Shown one piece after another: positions 43,452 through 51,736 of a stretch of 64,000 nt of DNA. The stretch is from Geothrix sp. SG200 (GTDB lineage: Bacteria > Acidobacteriota > Holophagae > Holophagales > Holophagaceae): positions 186,001 through 250,000 of the forward strand of contig NZ_JAKZFR010000002.1 of assembly GCF_022808935.1 (NCBI RefSeq). The letters are read 5' to 3'. Numbering within the stretch: the first letter of the stretch is position 1; the number at the start of each line of letters is the position of its first letter. The notes beneath the pieces are model-generated. The model made no database searches. It saw only the letters and a list, made by a program, of their open reading frames with translations, and was not told the DNA's origin. Both the position numbers and the translations under genes were made by a program.

Positions 43452-43481
43452 CTTGACTCAATCGCTCAAGAATACTAGCCT
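43452..43481 (+). promoter_or_regulatory. Candidate promoter with overlapping inverted repeat upstream of the Rrf2 gene
   Basis: TTGACT (43453-43458) and TAGCCT (43476-43481) are 17 bases apart. The -35 is part of the inverted repeat CTTGA-N9-TCAAG (43452-43470), which suits binding of a dimeric repressor, possibly the Rrf2 protein itself. Prediction only. Confidence 0.4.
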
Positions 43482-43500
43482 GGAACCTGGAGAAGGTTTC

Positions 43501-44007
43501 GTGAAGATCTCGGCCCGAGGCAGGTACAGCATGCAGGCCCTGTTCGACCTGGCCCACCACAGCCACGGCCAGCCGGTGCCCCTGCATGTGATCGCCGAGC
43601 GCCAGAAGCTCTCCCTGCCCTTCCTGGAGCAGATCTTCAACAAGCTCAAGAAGGCCGGTGTTGTCGCCAGCGTGCGCGGGCCCAAGGGCGGGTACATCCT
43701 CACGCGGCCCTGCAACCAGGTCAGCGTGGGCGAGATCCTCCGCCTCACGGACAGCAGCTTCTATGCCGTGGCCAAGGAGGATCCGCGCTCCGCGAACCAG
43801 GTGCTCATGGCCGACGAGCGTATGAGCCTGATGCTCTGGAACCGACTCTCCGACCACATCTCCGCCTTCATGGAGAAGGTGACCTTCGCGGACCTCTGCT
43901 CCGAGACCGCCAGCAACACCTGCCCCGACTGCACCTGCCCGGAATATGTGAAGGATGTGCAGGGCCAGATCGTCCGCGGCGAGCGCAAGGCGTGCGGCGT
44001 GATGTGA
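43501..44007 (+). CDS. Rrf2-family transcriptional regulator with Cys-rich C-terminus
   Basis: This 168-residue regulator starts at GTG 43501 after a GGAGAAGG site. The winged helix is typical of Rrf2: ISARGRYSMQALFDLAHH, IAERQKLSLPFLEQIFNKLKKAG and VRGPKGGYILTRP. The C-terminus holds five cysteines in LCSETASNTCPDCTC and the final KACGVM, more than the three Cys of IscR, which suggests an iron-sulfur cluster or thiol sensor. The cysteine desulfurase at 51737 is not adjacent, so a direct isc role is unproven. The upstream inverted repeat suggests autoregulation. Confidence 0.88.
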   Translation: MKISARGRYSMQALFDLAHHSHGQPVPLHVIAERQKLSLPFLEQIFNKLKKAGVVASVRGPKGGYILTRPCNQVSVGEILRLTDSSFYAVAKEDPRSANQVLMADERMSLMLWNRLSDHISAFMEKVTFADLCSETASNTCPDCTCPEYVKDVQGQIVRGERKACGVM

Positions 44008-44029
44008 GCCCTCCCCCGGGACGGTTCCT

Positions 44030-45679
44030 TCACCCTTTCTCCTTCACGCACAGGCACGAGGTTTCGGCCCGCACCTGCGCCCGAACCTGGGCGCGCCGGA
44101 GGTCCTCCCCCGCGGCGGAGGCCTCGGCCTTGCGACCCTGGGCCGCCAGCGCCTTCTGGAGGCCCAGAAGGGACCAGTAGTTCGCGGGGTAGGCCCGGAG
44201 ATCCGCGCGGTAGACGGCCTCGGCCTCCTTGGCCCGCCCGGCGGAGAGGAGCACGGCCCCCAGGGCATGGCGGGCGGGGACGACGCAGGCGGGAGGCTCG
44301 TCGTACTTGAGGGCATCCTCCAGGCGCACGGCTTCCTGCAGACGCTGGACGGCCTCGTCGGCCCGGCCCTGACCGAAGGCGATCTCGCCCGCCAGGAAGG
44401 CACGGGAGACACCCATCACTTGACGGGCGTTGTTGGAGCCCCAGAGGTGGGTCTCCGGGATGCGCGGCAGGGCTGCCTCGAAGGCCGCCTGTTCTTTCAG
44501 GGCCTCTTCGCTCCGTCCCGTGGCTGCGAAGGCGGTGCCCCGCAGCGCGTGCCAGTTGGCGGTGGCGAGGGGCAGCCGGGCATCTGGTGCGGGTTCGGCC
44601 AGCAGGTCATCCCAGAGGCCGAACCGCTTCAGGGCCTCCCAGTGCCGGGTGGCGAAGGCCTCCGCGAAGGTGGCGTTGGCCACCACCCACTCCAGGGGGA
44701 AGGCCGAGACCACGGCCTTGGTCTGGGCCAGGGCCACCTCCTGGCGTCCTTCCATGAGGGCCGTGTAGGCCAGGAAGTCCTCGTTATGCACCATGTAGAG
44801 CCCGTAGAAGCCGATCTCCGACTGGCGGGCCCGGTAGCGCGCATCGGCCTCCATGGCCCTTTCATTGGCCTCGGCCGCACCGCTCCAGTCCCCGAGCCGG
44901 GCATAGATATGGCCAGGCATGTGGACCAGGTGTCCCGCGTCGGGCACCAGCCGCCGAAGGCGGTCGGCCGCGGCCTTGGCGCGCTCGGGATGGGGGGAGC
45001 CCTCGTAGGCATGGATGGTGAGGTGGAGGGCCAGGGGATGGCTCGGGGCCAGCGCCAGGGCGTGGCGGAGGGCGGCCAGGATCTCCATGGTGCCGGGCTG
45101 GGGCGCGCCCGCCCGGGTCCACTGGTCCCAGGGCCGCACGTCCATGAGGGCTTCCGCGTAGAGGGCCGCCATGTCGGCATCCTTGGGGAAGCGGGCCGCC
45201 ACCCGCCCCATGGCCTGGGCGTAGGCGGCATCCAGGGCGCTGCGGTCCGCCGGGTTGGGCATGGCATAGCGGGTGCCGATGGCCTCGATGAGGGCCCGCT
45301 CCACGGGCGGCGCCGCGGCGGCGCGCTTCCGGGCCTGGCCGAGGGCGTCCCAGGCGGTCTTGGCCTGGGCCTCATCCATGACGGGGTTGTTGATGTGGGG
45401 GCCGTTCACCAGGGCAAGGCCCCACCAGGCCATGGCGCAGCCGGGGTCCAGGCGCAGCGCCTCCTGGAAGGCCCGGGCGGCGGCCTCGTGGTTGAAGGCG
45501 TAGGCCCACACCAGCCCCTGGTCGAAGGCCGCCTGGGCGCCCGGAATCGAGGTGGCGATGCGCCGGTGGTGCCGGCCCAGGTCGTAGGATCGCCAGGGGG
45601 CCGGGGCCGTCCCGGATTCAGGAGGGGCGGCGGGTGCCAGGGTGCAGGCAAGGAAGAGCGTGCCAAGGAAGAAGCCCAT
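44030..45679 (-). CDS. Exported tetratricopeptide-repeat protein
   Basis: This 549-residue protein has a signal peptide (MGFFLGTLFLACTLAPAAP) and helical TPR-like repeats throughout, for example FNHEAAARAFQEALRLDPG, WGLALVNGPHINNP and later LLSAGRAKEAEAVYRADLRA. The HLVHMPGHIYARLGDWSGAA block is typical of a group of exported TPR proteins in Acidobacteriota and Bacteroidota. The function of that group is not known to me; TPRs usually mediate protein contacts. The start is supported by GAGAGG upstream and a good promoter. It is divergent from ttcA. Confidence 0.85.
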   Translation of the reverse strand: MGFFLGTLFLACTLAPAAPPESGTAPAPWRSYDLGRHHRRIATSIPGAQAAFDQGLVWAYAFNHEAAARAFQEALRLDPGCAMAWWGLALVNGPHINNPVMDEAQAKTAWDALGQARKRAAAAPPVERALIEAIGTRYAMPNPADRSALDAAYAQAMGRVAARFPKDADMAALYAEALMDVRPWDQWTRAGAPQPGTMEILAALRHALALAPSHPLALHLTIHAYEGSPHPERAKAAADRLRRLVPDAGHLVHMPGHIYARLGDWSGAAEANERAMEADARYRARQSEIGFYGLYMVHNEDFLAYTALMEGRQEVALAQTKAVVSAFPLEWVVANATFAEAFATRHWEALKRFGLWDDLLAEPAPDARLPLATANWHALRGTAFAATGRSEEALKEQAAFEAALPRIPETHLWGSNNARQVMGVSRAFLAGEIAFGQGRADEAVQRLQEAVRLEDALKYDEPPACVVPARHALGAVLLSAGRAKEAEAVYRADLRAYPANYWSLLGLQKALAAQGRKAEASAAGEDLRRAQVRAQVRAETSCLCVKEKG

Positions 45680-45708
45680 GGTTCACCTCTCGAAAAGAAC
45701 CGGTGCCA

Positions 45709-45737
45709 AAGATAGGCAGATAGGAATAAAAAGGCAA
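45709..45737 (-). promoter_or_regulatory. Candidate promoter for the TPR protein gene
   Basis: On the minus strand TTGCCT (45732-45737) and TATCTT (45709-45714) are separated by 17 bases, with the start codon 29 bases further. The surrounding 100 bases are noticeably AT-richer than the rest of the window, as expected for a divergent promoter region shared with ttcA. Confidence 0.5.
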
Positions 45738-45806
45738 TATCATAATTTTCGCGATCAATCATCCTGCCTTGGTGCAATGGTATCGTTTTCATTTGGATGT
45801 ACCGGC

Positions 45807-46658
45807 ATGAGCAATCCCTGCGCCCTCCCCAGCCTGGCCCTGCCACCCACCGAGGCTGAGCTCAAGACCCTGCCCCGGCTGGAGAAGAAGCTCGCTCGCC
45901 GGGTGGGCGAGACGAACGCGGCCTACAAGCTCATCGAGGACGGCGACCGCATCCTCGTGGCCGTGAGCGGCGGCAAGGACTCCTGGGCCCTGCTGGACAT
46001 CCTCGAGCGCCTGCGGAAGCGGGCCCCCGTAACCTTCGCGGTCGAAGCCGTCACGGTGGATCCCGGCTTCCCCCAGTTCAACCCTGACCCCATCGCCGAG
46101 GTGTGCGAGCGGATCGGCGTGCCCCACCACATCATTCCGGCGCCCATCGACAAAATGGTGCGGAGCAAGCCCGAGGAGCTGCCCTGCATCATCTGCTCCC
46201 GGCTCCGGCGCGGGGTGCTCTACTCCTTCGCCAAGCAGCGCGGCTTCTCCAAGATCGCCCTGGGCCACCACCTGGACGACCTGCTGGAGACGCTGCTCAT
46301 CAACCTCTTCTTCGAGGGCCGCCTCAGCACGATGCCCCTGCGCCTGGAGAGCGACGACGGCGCCAACACCGTCATCCGCCCCCTGGGCACCTGCGAGGAG
46401 AAGGACCTGCAGCGCTACGCCTGGCTGCGGGGCTTCCCCATCGTGCCCTGCGGCTGCCCCCTCTGCGGCTGCTCCAGCCTGGAGAGCCGCCGCAAGCAGG
46501 TGAAGGAACTCATTGCGTCCATGGAAGGCAGCATTCCGCGGCTCAAGGCCTCCATGCTCGGCGCCATGGGCAATGTGAAGCTGAGCCACCTGCTGGATCT
46601 GGAGCTCGGGGCGGGCATCGCGAGAGGGGTGGACGAGGCGGTGGAGCGGCTGGGGTAG
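45807..46658 (+). CDS. ttcA: tRNA 2-thiocytidine biosynthesis protein TtcA
   Basis: This 283-residue enzyme thiolates C32 in tRNA. The PP-loop is LVAVSGGKDSWALLD (Lys57). The iron-sulfur/catalytic cysteines are in ELPCIICSRLRRGVLY (Cys127, Cys130), with Cys220-Cys222 in PCGCPLCGCSS near the end. GHHLDDLLETLLINLFFEG is also diagnostic. The ATG at 45807 gives the family length. TtcA needs sulfur from a cysteine desulfurase; one is encoded at 51737. Confidence 0.93.
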   Translation: MSNPCALPSLALPPTEAELKTLPRLEKKLARRVGETNAAYKLIEDGDRILVAVSGGKDSWALLDILERLRKRAPVTFAVEAVTVDPGFPQFNPDPIAEVCERIGVPHHIIPAPIDKMVRSKPEELPCIICSRLRRGVLYSFAKQRGFSKIALGHHLDDLLETLLINLFFEGRLSTMPLRLESDDGANTVIRPLGTCEEKDLQRYAWLRGFPIVPCGCPLCGCSSLESRRKQVKELIASMEGSIPRLKASMLGAMGNVKLSHLLDLELGAGIARGVDEAVERLG

Positions 46659-46665
46659 CCTCCAC

Positions 46666-47451
46666 TCAGAAGATCAGGCCGGGGCGTCCCTGGCGCAGGG
46701 CCTGGAGAATGGCGTCCCCGGCGAACCAGAAGAGGAGTCCCAGGCAGGTCCCCAGGCAGAGCAGGAGGAGGAGCCCGGGGATCCAGGCCGCCGCCACGCC
46801 GCGCCAGGTCTCCACCCGGTGGGTCCGGGCCAGCATCAGCCCCTGGTAGGTGGCGGGCACGACGAGCATCAGCACCCCGGCGAGAATCTGGAAGACCTGC
46901 CCCGCCAGGCCCGGCAACGACTTGCCGAGGTTGAGGGGGAACAGGATCCAAGTGAACACGCCTGCGGTGTAGAGCGTCGAGCGGAAGGTCACCATGAGTC
47001 CGTACCCGTTCCGGTTGCCGCGCACCATCCACAGGCCCAGGTGGTTGAACAGGCCCCCGACCAGGCCTCCGATCACCAGGCCCAGCGGGGCGAACACGAG
47101 GACGGACACCACGGAGATCACGAGCACGAACCCCTGGGGGGGTGCCGCAGCCGGAAGGTGGAGCCAGCCCGCCCAGACCGGCGGGCGCGGGATGAACACC
47201 GCCAGCAGCCCCGGGATTACCGCCGGAAGATACCCCAGGAGACAGATGAACCAGAGGGGCCATCCCAGGCTATCGGCCCCGCGGAGGGCTTCGCCCGCCC
47301 GCTCCCGGTCCGAGAGGATCCATCGGAAGGTCTCCCGGATGCGTGAGCCGAGGTCCGGGTGGGCATTCCGGTCCTCGAAGGGGATGAGGGGTCCCGTGAC
47401 GGAGGGGAGCTGGTCTTCCAGGGGGGCCTGGGGCGGCGCGTACGGATCCAT
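46666..47451 (-). CDS. Yip1-like multi-pass membrane protein
   Basis: This roughly 261-residue protein has a Pro-rich N-terminus (MDPYAPPQAPLEDQLPS), then about five hydrophobic helices: LWFICLLGYLPAVIPGLLAV, FVLVISVVSVLVFAPLGLVI, FTWILFPLNL, ILAGVLMLVV and IPGLLLLLCLGTCLGLLFWF. The ERAGEALRGAD and GLFNHLGLWM segments fit Yip1-family bacterial proteins, whose function is largely unknown. Start is ATG 47451 or a GTG six bases upstream with GAGG five bases before it. It converges on ttcA with a 7-base gap. Confidence 0.7.
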   Translation of the reverse strand: MDPYAPPQAPLEDQLPSVTGPLIPFEDRNAHPDLGSRIRETFRWILSDRERAGEALRGADSLGWPLWFICLLGYLPAVIPGLLAVFIPRPPVWAGWLHLPAAAPPQGFVLVISVVSVLVFAPLGLVIGGLVGGLFNHLGLWMVRGNRNGYGLMVTFRSTLYTAGVFTWILFPLNLGKSLPGLAGQVFQILAGVLMLVVPATYQGLMLARTHRVETWRGVAAAWIPGLLLLLCLGTCLGLLFWFAGDAILQALRQGRPGLIF

Positions 47452-47475
47452 GGTCACGGAAACCTCGGGTGAGTG

Positions 47476-48666
47476 TCACTCCACCCTAAGCCACAGGCCC
47501 TTGAGATAGAACCCCTCCGGGTGGTTCAGCGCGTAGGGATGGTCGGCGGGCTGGCCGAGGTGGGCGAGCACCTTGGCCTCGCGGCCGGTCTCCAGCAAGG
47601 CGGTCCAGACGGCCTCCTGGAAGCGCATGCGGTCCAGGTGCTGGCTGCAGGAGAAGACCCACAGGAAGCCCCCGGGGGCCGTGGCGCGGGCGCCCAGGCG
47701 GAAGACGTCCTTGTAAGCCTTGAAGGCCTTGTCCACGTCCTTGCGCTGCTTGGCGAAGGCCGGCGGATCCACGATCACGCGGTCCCATCCGCCGGGCTCC
47801 AGCTGGCGCATGAGCTCGAAGGCGTCCCCCTCCATGCGGACATGCGCCGAGGGGTCCAGCCCGTTGGCGGCCCAGTCGCGTTCCGCCTGGTCCAGGGCCG
47901 GGGCGCTGATGTCCAGGGTGGCCACCTGCGAGGCGCCGCCCAGGCCCGCATGGATGCTGAAGCCGCCGGTGTAGCCGAAGGCGTTGAGCACCCGGCAGCC
48001 CTCGGCGTGGGCCCCCACCTGCAGGCGATGCACCCGCTGATCGAGGAAGAAGCCCGTCTTCTGGCCCCGCAGCAGGTCCACGCTCAGCTTCGCGGCACCT
48101 TCATGCACCGTCACGGGCCCGCCCAGGCTGCCCTTGAGCAGGCGGTTCACGGGCTCCAGTCCTTCCTCCTTCCGGCCGGACTGGCTGCGTTCCACGAAGG
48201 CGGTGATGCCCTCGCGTTTGCCGAGCTCGAAGAGAACGGGCCACCAGATGTCGCGCAGGGCCTCGAGCCCCGCCGTGCCCACCTGGAGCACCAGGGCCTG
48301 GGCATAGCGGTCCACCACCAGGCCCGGCAGGCCGTCGCCCTCGCCGAACACCCAGCGGCAGCCGCCTTCAGGGCCCCACAGGCCAAGGTCTTTGCGCAGC
48401 CTCAGGGCGGACTCGAACCTCGACCGGAAGAAGGCCTCGTCCAGGGGCGCGTCGTCGAAACGGAAGATCCGCGCCGCCAGCGGGTTCGCCGGGCTGGCCG
48501 TGCCCACGCCAAGCACCTGGCCGGAGTCATCGGCGAGGCGCACCAGAGCCGATTCGGAGGGCCGCGCCAACGCGCCGGAGAACACCCAGGGGTGGCGCTT
48601 GGAGATCAGCCCCTCCTTGCCGGGCTTGAGGCGGAGCAGGGGGTAGGGCCAGCGGGGCGCGTTCAT
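47476..48666 (-). CDS. rlmI: Class I 23S rRNA methyltransferase RlmI-type
   Basis: This 396-residue protein has an N-terminal PUA domain (LKPGKEGLISKRHPWVFSGAL) and a C-terminal SAM methyltransferase domain with VLNAFGYTGGFSIHAGLGGA, the catalytic-type VDPPAFAKQRKDVDKAFK and FLWVFSCSQHLD. This matches RlmI/RlmK-like cytosine-5 rRNA methyltransferases. The exact target base is inferred from family. It is divergent from the phosphodiesterase gene with only 29 bases between the starts. Confidence 0.9.
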   Translation of the reverse strand: MNAPRWPYPLLRLKPGKEGLISKRHPWVFSGALARPSESALVRLADDSGQVLGVGTASPANPLAARIFRFDDAPLDEAFFRSRFESALRLRKDLGLWGPEGGCRWVFGEGDGLPGLVVDRYAQALVLQVGTAGLEALRDIWWPVLFELGKREGITAFVERSQSGRKEEGLEPVNRLLKGSLGGPVTVHEGAAKLSVDLLRGQKTGFFLDQRVHRLQVGAHAEGCRVLNAFGYTGGFSIHAGLGGASQVATLDISAPALDQAERDWAANGLDPSAHVRMEGDAFELMRQLEPGGWDRVIVDPPAFAKQRKDVDKAFKAYKDVFRLGARATAPGGFLWVFSCSQHLDRMRFQEAVWTALLETGREAKVLAHLGQPADHPYALNHPEGFYLKGLWLRVE

Positions 48667-48695
48667 GGCTCCAGGGTACTTGATAGTCTTGAGGG

Positions 48696-49862
48696 ATGCG
48701 CCGCTTCGTCCTGCTCGCCGTCCTCCTCACCCTCCTGCCCCTGAGGGCCGAGGCCCCGACGCCCGAAGCGGGCCCCGTCCTGCTCATCAGCGAGGACGGT
48801 CTGGGCTCGGACCAGTTCCGCCCCGACACCATGCCCCAGCTCTGGGCACTGTCCCAGCAGGGTCGCCGCGCCGCAGTGCGCCCGCCCTTCCCCGCCACCA
48901 CCTTCAACGGGCACGTCACGCTGGCCACGGGCTGCTGGCCCGAGCACCACGGCGTGGTGGCCAACGGGTACTTGCGGCCCGAAGACCGGCAGCGCGTGCC
49001 TGCCGCCAACCGGGTGGAGGACATCCTGCGGGAGCCGCTGTGGGTGGCCGCCACGCGCAGCGGCGTCCGCACCGCCGTCTTCCACTGGGTGGGCGCCTCG
49101 GGCCCATGGGAGGGCGTGACTCCCTGGCGCATGCAGCCCTTCAAGCTCGGCGTGCCGGATGCGGAAGGCCTGGCCTTCTGCGAGGCCGCCCTGGCGGACG
49201 GCGCCAGGCTGGTGATGGCCTACCTCTCAGGCACCGACGAGGAGGGCCATCTCAAAGGCCCCCACAGCCCGGAGGCCCTGGCCAAGCTGCGAGCCATCGA
49301 CGCCGAGCTCGCCCCCTGGCTGGCGCGCATGCGGCCTGCCCACCCGGACCTGCGGGTGATCCTCACGGCGGACCACGGCATGGTCCCCATGAAGCGCCGC
49401 GTGCACTTGCCGAGCATTCTCGACGGCATCCCCGTGGACCTCATCACCCATGGCGGCAGCGCCTACGTCTACCTGAAGCAGCCCGGCGACCGGGCCCGCG
49501 CCCTGGCGCGCCTCCGCAAGGCCGGCCTGAAGGCCTGGCCCCGCGAAGCGGTGCCCGTCCGCTACCACCTGGGCGGCAGCCCGCGGGTGGGCGACGTGGT
49601 CGTCCTGGCGCCCCTGGGCACCTGGCTCTCCCAGGCCCGCAGCAGCCGCGAGGACGAATCCGAGCGCCACGGCCGCGCCGGGGCCCACGCCTACACGCCG
49701 GAATCCGCCCCCATGAAGTCGTGGCTCATGGTCCTGGGCGCGGGTCGGGGCCCGCTGGCCGACGTGCCGGCCTGGGACATCGCGCCCACGGTCGGCGCCT
49801 GGCTCGGCCTCCGCTGGGCCCAGCCCCCGGACGGCAAGCCCGTGGCGGCGCTGGTCCGCTGA
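48696..49862 (+). CDS. Exported type I phosphodiesterase/alkaline-phosphatase superfamily protein
   Basis: This 388-residue protein has a signal peptide (MRRFVLLAVLLTLLPLRAEA) and the nucleotide-pyrophosphatase/phosphodiesterase fold. The nucleophile Thr and its surroundings are PPFPATTFNGHVTLATG, preceded by LISEDGLGSDQF with a metal-binding Asp. Later metal ligands appear in TDEEGHLKGPHS and ILTADHGMVP. Such enzymes hydrolyse phosphodiesters or nucleotides in the periplasm; the substrate is unknown. The gene ends just before a repeat-rich gap. Confidence 0.9.
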   Translation: MRRFVLLAVLLTLLPLRAEAPTPEAGPVLLISEDGLGSDQFRPDTMPQLWALSQQGRRAAVRPPFPATTFNGHVTLATGCWPEHHGVVANGYLRPEDRQRVPAANRVEDILREPLWVAATRSGVRTAVFHWVGASGPWEGVTPWRMQPFKLGVPDAEGLAFCEAALADGARLVMAYLSGTDEEGHLKGPHSPEALAKLRAIDAELAPWLARMRPAHPDLRVILTADHGMVPMKRRVHLPSILDGIPVDLITHGGSAYVYLKQPGDRARALARLRKAGLKAWPREAVPVRYHLGGSPRVGDVVVLAPLGTWLSQARSSREDESERHGRAGAHAYTPESAPMKSWLMVLGAGRGPLADVPAWDIAPTVGAWLGLRWAQPPDGKPVAALVR

Positions 49863-49873
49863 TCGGTCTCTCC

Positions 49874-50010
49874 AACGGCAACAGAGGAACGCGAAGATCG
49901 CGAAAACGCCCTGCGGGCATGTGAAAACGCGAAAAGAATCCGATCGGATCGGAGGTGCACTTTCGCACCCTCCGGCGACTTTCTCCGCGTCCTTCGCGTT
50001 CATCTTTTCC
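49874..50010. repeat. Intergenic repeat between convergent genes with GCGAA/TTCGC words
   Basis: The 163-base gap after the phosphodiesterase gene carries purine-rich CGCGAAGATCGCGAAAA and AACGCGAAAAG on the left and the pyrimidine-rich CTCCGCGTCCTTCGCGTT on the right, plus the palindromes CCGATCGG and GGTGCACTTTCGCACC. Imperfect pairing is possible. It resembles the element at 35744-35885 in layout, though not in exact sequence. Confidence 0.6.
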
Positions 50011-50025
50011 AGCGGAAACGCTGAA

Positions 50026-51708
50026 TCAGTGGATGAGCGCCAGCAGCACCTGGGCCAGGACGATCTTCAGGATGGTGGCCAGCGGATAGACCGTGGCGAA
50101 GCCAACGTTGGGCAGCTCATTGCCCGTCTGGTGGTTCGCGTAGCCCAGTACCACGGGCTGGGTGTGGGTGCCTGCCACGATGCCGAACATGACGTTGAGG
50201 GGGATGCCGAAGCCCTTGTGCCCGATCAGCATCGTGAGCGAATCGGCCACCAGGCAGACCAGGAAAGCCGCACCCAGGAAGAGGGGCAGCACGCCGGCAT
50301 TGCCGGCCACAATGGCCCGGAAGCCCTCGCCGGAGATCACGCCGATGCCCGCGGCGAACAGCACCAGTCCGAACTGGCGGATGGTGTGATTGGCGCTGTA
50401 GGGGAAGTTCCAGACCAGGGGCCCGATGCGGTGAAAGCGGCCGAGGATCAGCGCCACCGCCAGGGGCCCGCCCGCGAAGCCCAGCTTGAAGATGATGCCG
50501 TGGCCCAGGGGGATGGGAAGCTGGCCCAGGGCCAGACCCGCCGCCAGGCCCATGGCGAAGGTGAGGAAGCTCACCTCGCTGAGGGCACGGTAGCTGTCCC
50601 CGAAGAAGGTCTCGATGGCCTCGATGTTGTCCCGGCGGGTGGTCACGCGCACCCGGTCGCCGAGCTCCAGCACCGTATCGCCCGCCGGCACGAACCACAG
50701 GTCTCCGCGCCGCACGCGGGTGATGATGGCCTGGTGCTTGTTCACCAGGTCCAGCTTGCCGAGGGGCACGCCCACCACGTCCCGGTTGGAGACGAAGACC
50801 CTCGTCGCGTCCAGCGCGCTCTGGTCCCGGTCCAGCTCCACATGGCTGCGCTCGCCGATGAGGGCCGCCACCTGGACGAGATCGTCCGGCGAACCCACCA
50901 CGGTCACCAGGTCGGCCACCTTCAGCCGGAAGTCCGGCCCCGGCAGGATCAGCTCCGCGTTGCGCAGTACCCGTCCGAAGACCACCTGGAACCGTCCAGC
51001 GGCGCGGATCTCCCGCTTCGTCAGGGACTCTGCCTCGGGTCGCGTCACCTTCAGGGTCCAGACCTCCAGCTTGTGGTGACCCGCTTGGTAGTCCTTGAGG
51101 CCGTCCGCCTCCTCCCGCAGGTTCACCCGGAAGAGCCGCGGACTCACGAGGATGACCAGCATGGGCACCAGCACGCCGATGGGGTAGGCGATGGCGGAAG
51201 CCACCGTGGGCTGGGCCAGTTCCAGGGGCCCCGCACCCATGGACTTCACCCGCTCGATCACGCCCGCCAGGGCGGGCATGTTGGTGAAGCTGCCTGTGAG
51301 CAGGCCCGCCGCGTAGCGGGCGTTGAAGCCCATCAGGCGGGCCAGCAGCACCACGAAGGCCATGGAGGCCACCATCACCAGGACGACCACGGCGTTCTTC
51401 TTCATGCCTTCGCGGCTGAAAGCAGCCCAGAAGCTGTGGGAGATGGAGAGCCCCATGGCGTAGACGAAGACGGCGAGGCCCAACTCGTAGACCAGCTTCA
51501 TCTCCCGGGAGATGTCCTTCTTGAGGCCCGGGTCCAGGCCCGGCGCCATCACCAGGGCACCCAGAGCGATGCCCGCGAAGAGGATGCTGGCGATGCCGAA
51601 GGAGGCCCCCGCGATCCGGATCTTGCTGATGGGGTACCCGAGCGCCACCACCGCGAACAGCATCAGGAGCGGGTTGTGCGCGAAGAAGAAGAGGGTCTGC
51701 TCGATCAT
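50026..51708 (-). CDS. AspT/YidE/YbjL-family transporter with two RCK_C domains
   Basis: This roughly 560-residue membrane protein has two membrane halves (about residues 1-180 and 390-560) around a central cytoplasmic part with two TrkA-C/RCK_C domains (REIRAAGRFQVVFGRVLRNA... and GVPLGKLDLVNKHQAIITRV). Characteristic segments are LGLAVFVYAMGLSISHSFW, GLLTGSFTNMPALAGVIE and the second-half VAGTHTQPVVLGYANHQTG. The family includes the aspartate:alanine exchanger AspT. Substrate and coupling ion are unknown. ATG 51708 was preferred over an upstream GTG at 51729. Confidence 0.87.
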   Translation of the reverse strand: MIEQTLFFFAHNPLLMLFAVVALGYPISKIRIAGASFGIASILFAGIALGALVMAPGLDPGLKKDISREMKLVYELGLAVFVYAMGLSISHSFWAAFSREGMKKNAVVVLVMVASMAFVVLLARLMGFNARYAAGLLTGSFTNMPALAGVIERVKSMGAGPLELAQPTVASAIAYPIGVLVPMLVILVSPRLFRVNLREEADGLKDYQAGHHKLEVWTLKVTRPEAESLTKREIRAAGRFQVVFGRVLRNAELILPGPDFRLKVADLVTVVGSPDDLVQVAALIGERSHVELDRDQSALDATRVFVSNRDVVGVPLGKLDLVNKHQAIITRVRRGDLWFVPAGDTVLELGDRVRVTTRRDNIEAIETFFGDSYRALSEVSFLTFAMGLAAGLALGQLPIPLGHGIIFKLGFAGGPLAVALILGRFHRIGPLVWNFPYSANHTIRQFGLVLFAAGIGVISGEGFRAIVAGNAGVLPLFLGAAFLVCLVADSLTMLIGHKGFGIPLNVMFGIVAGTHTQPVVLGYANHQTGNELPNVGFATVYPLATILKIVLAQVLLALIH

Positions 51709-51736
51709 GCCCGCCCCGCTCAGGATCACCTGGGGT

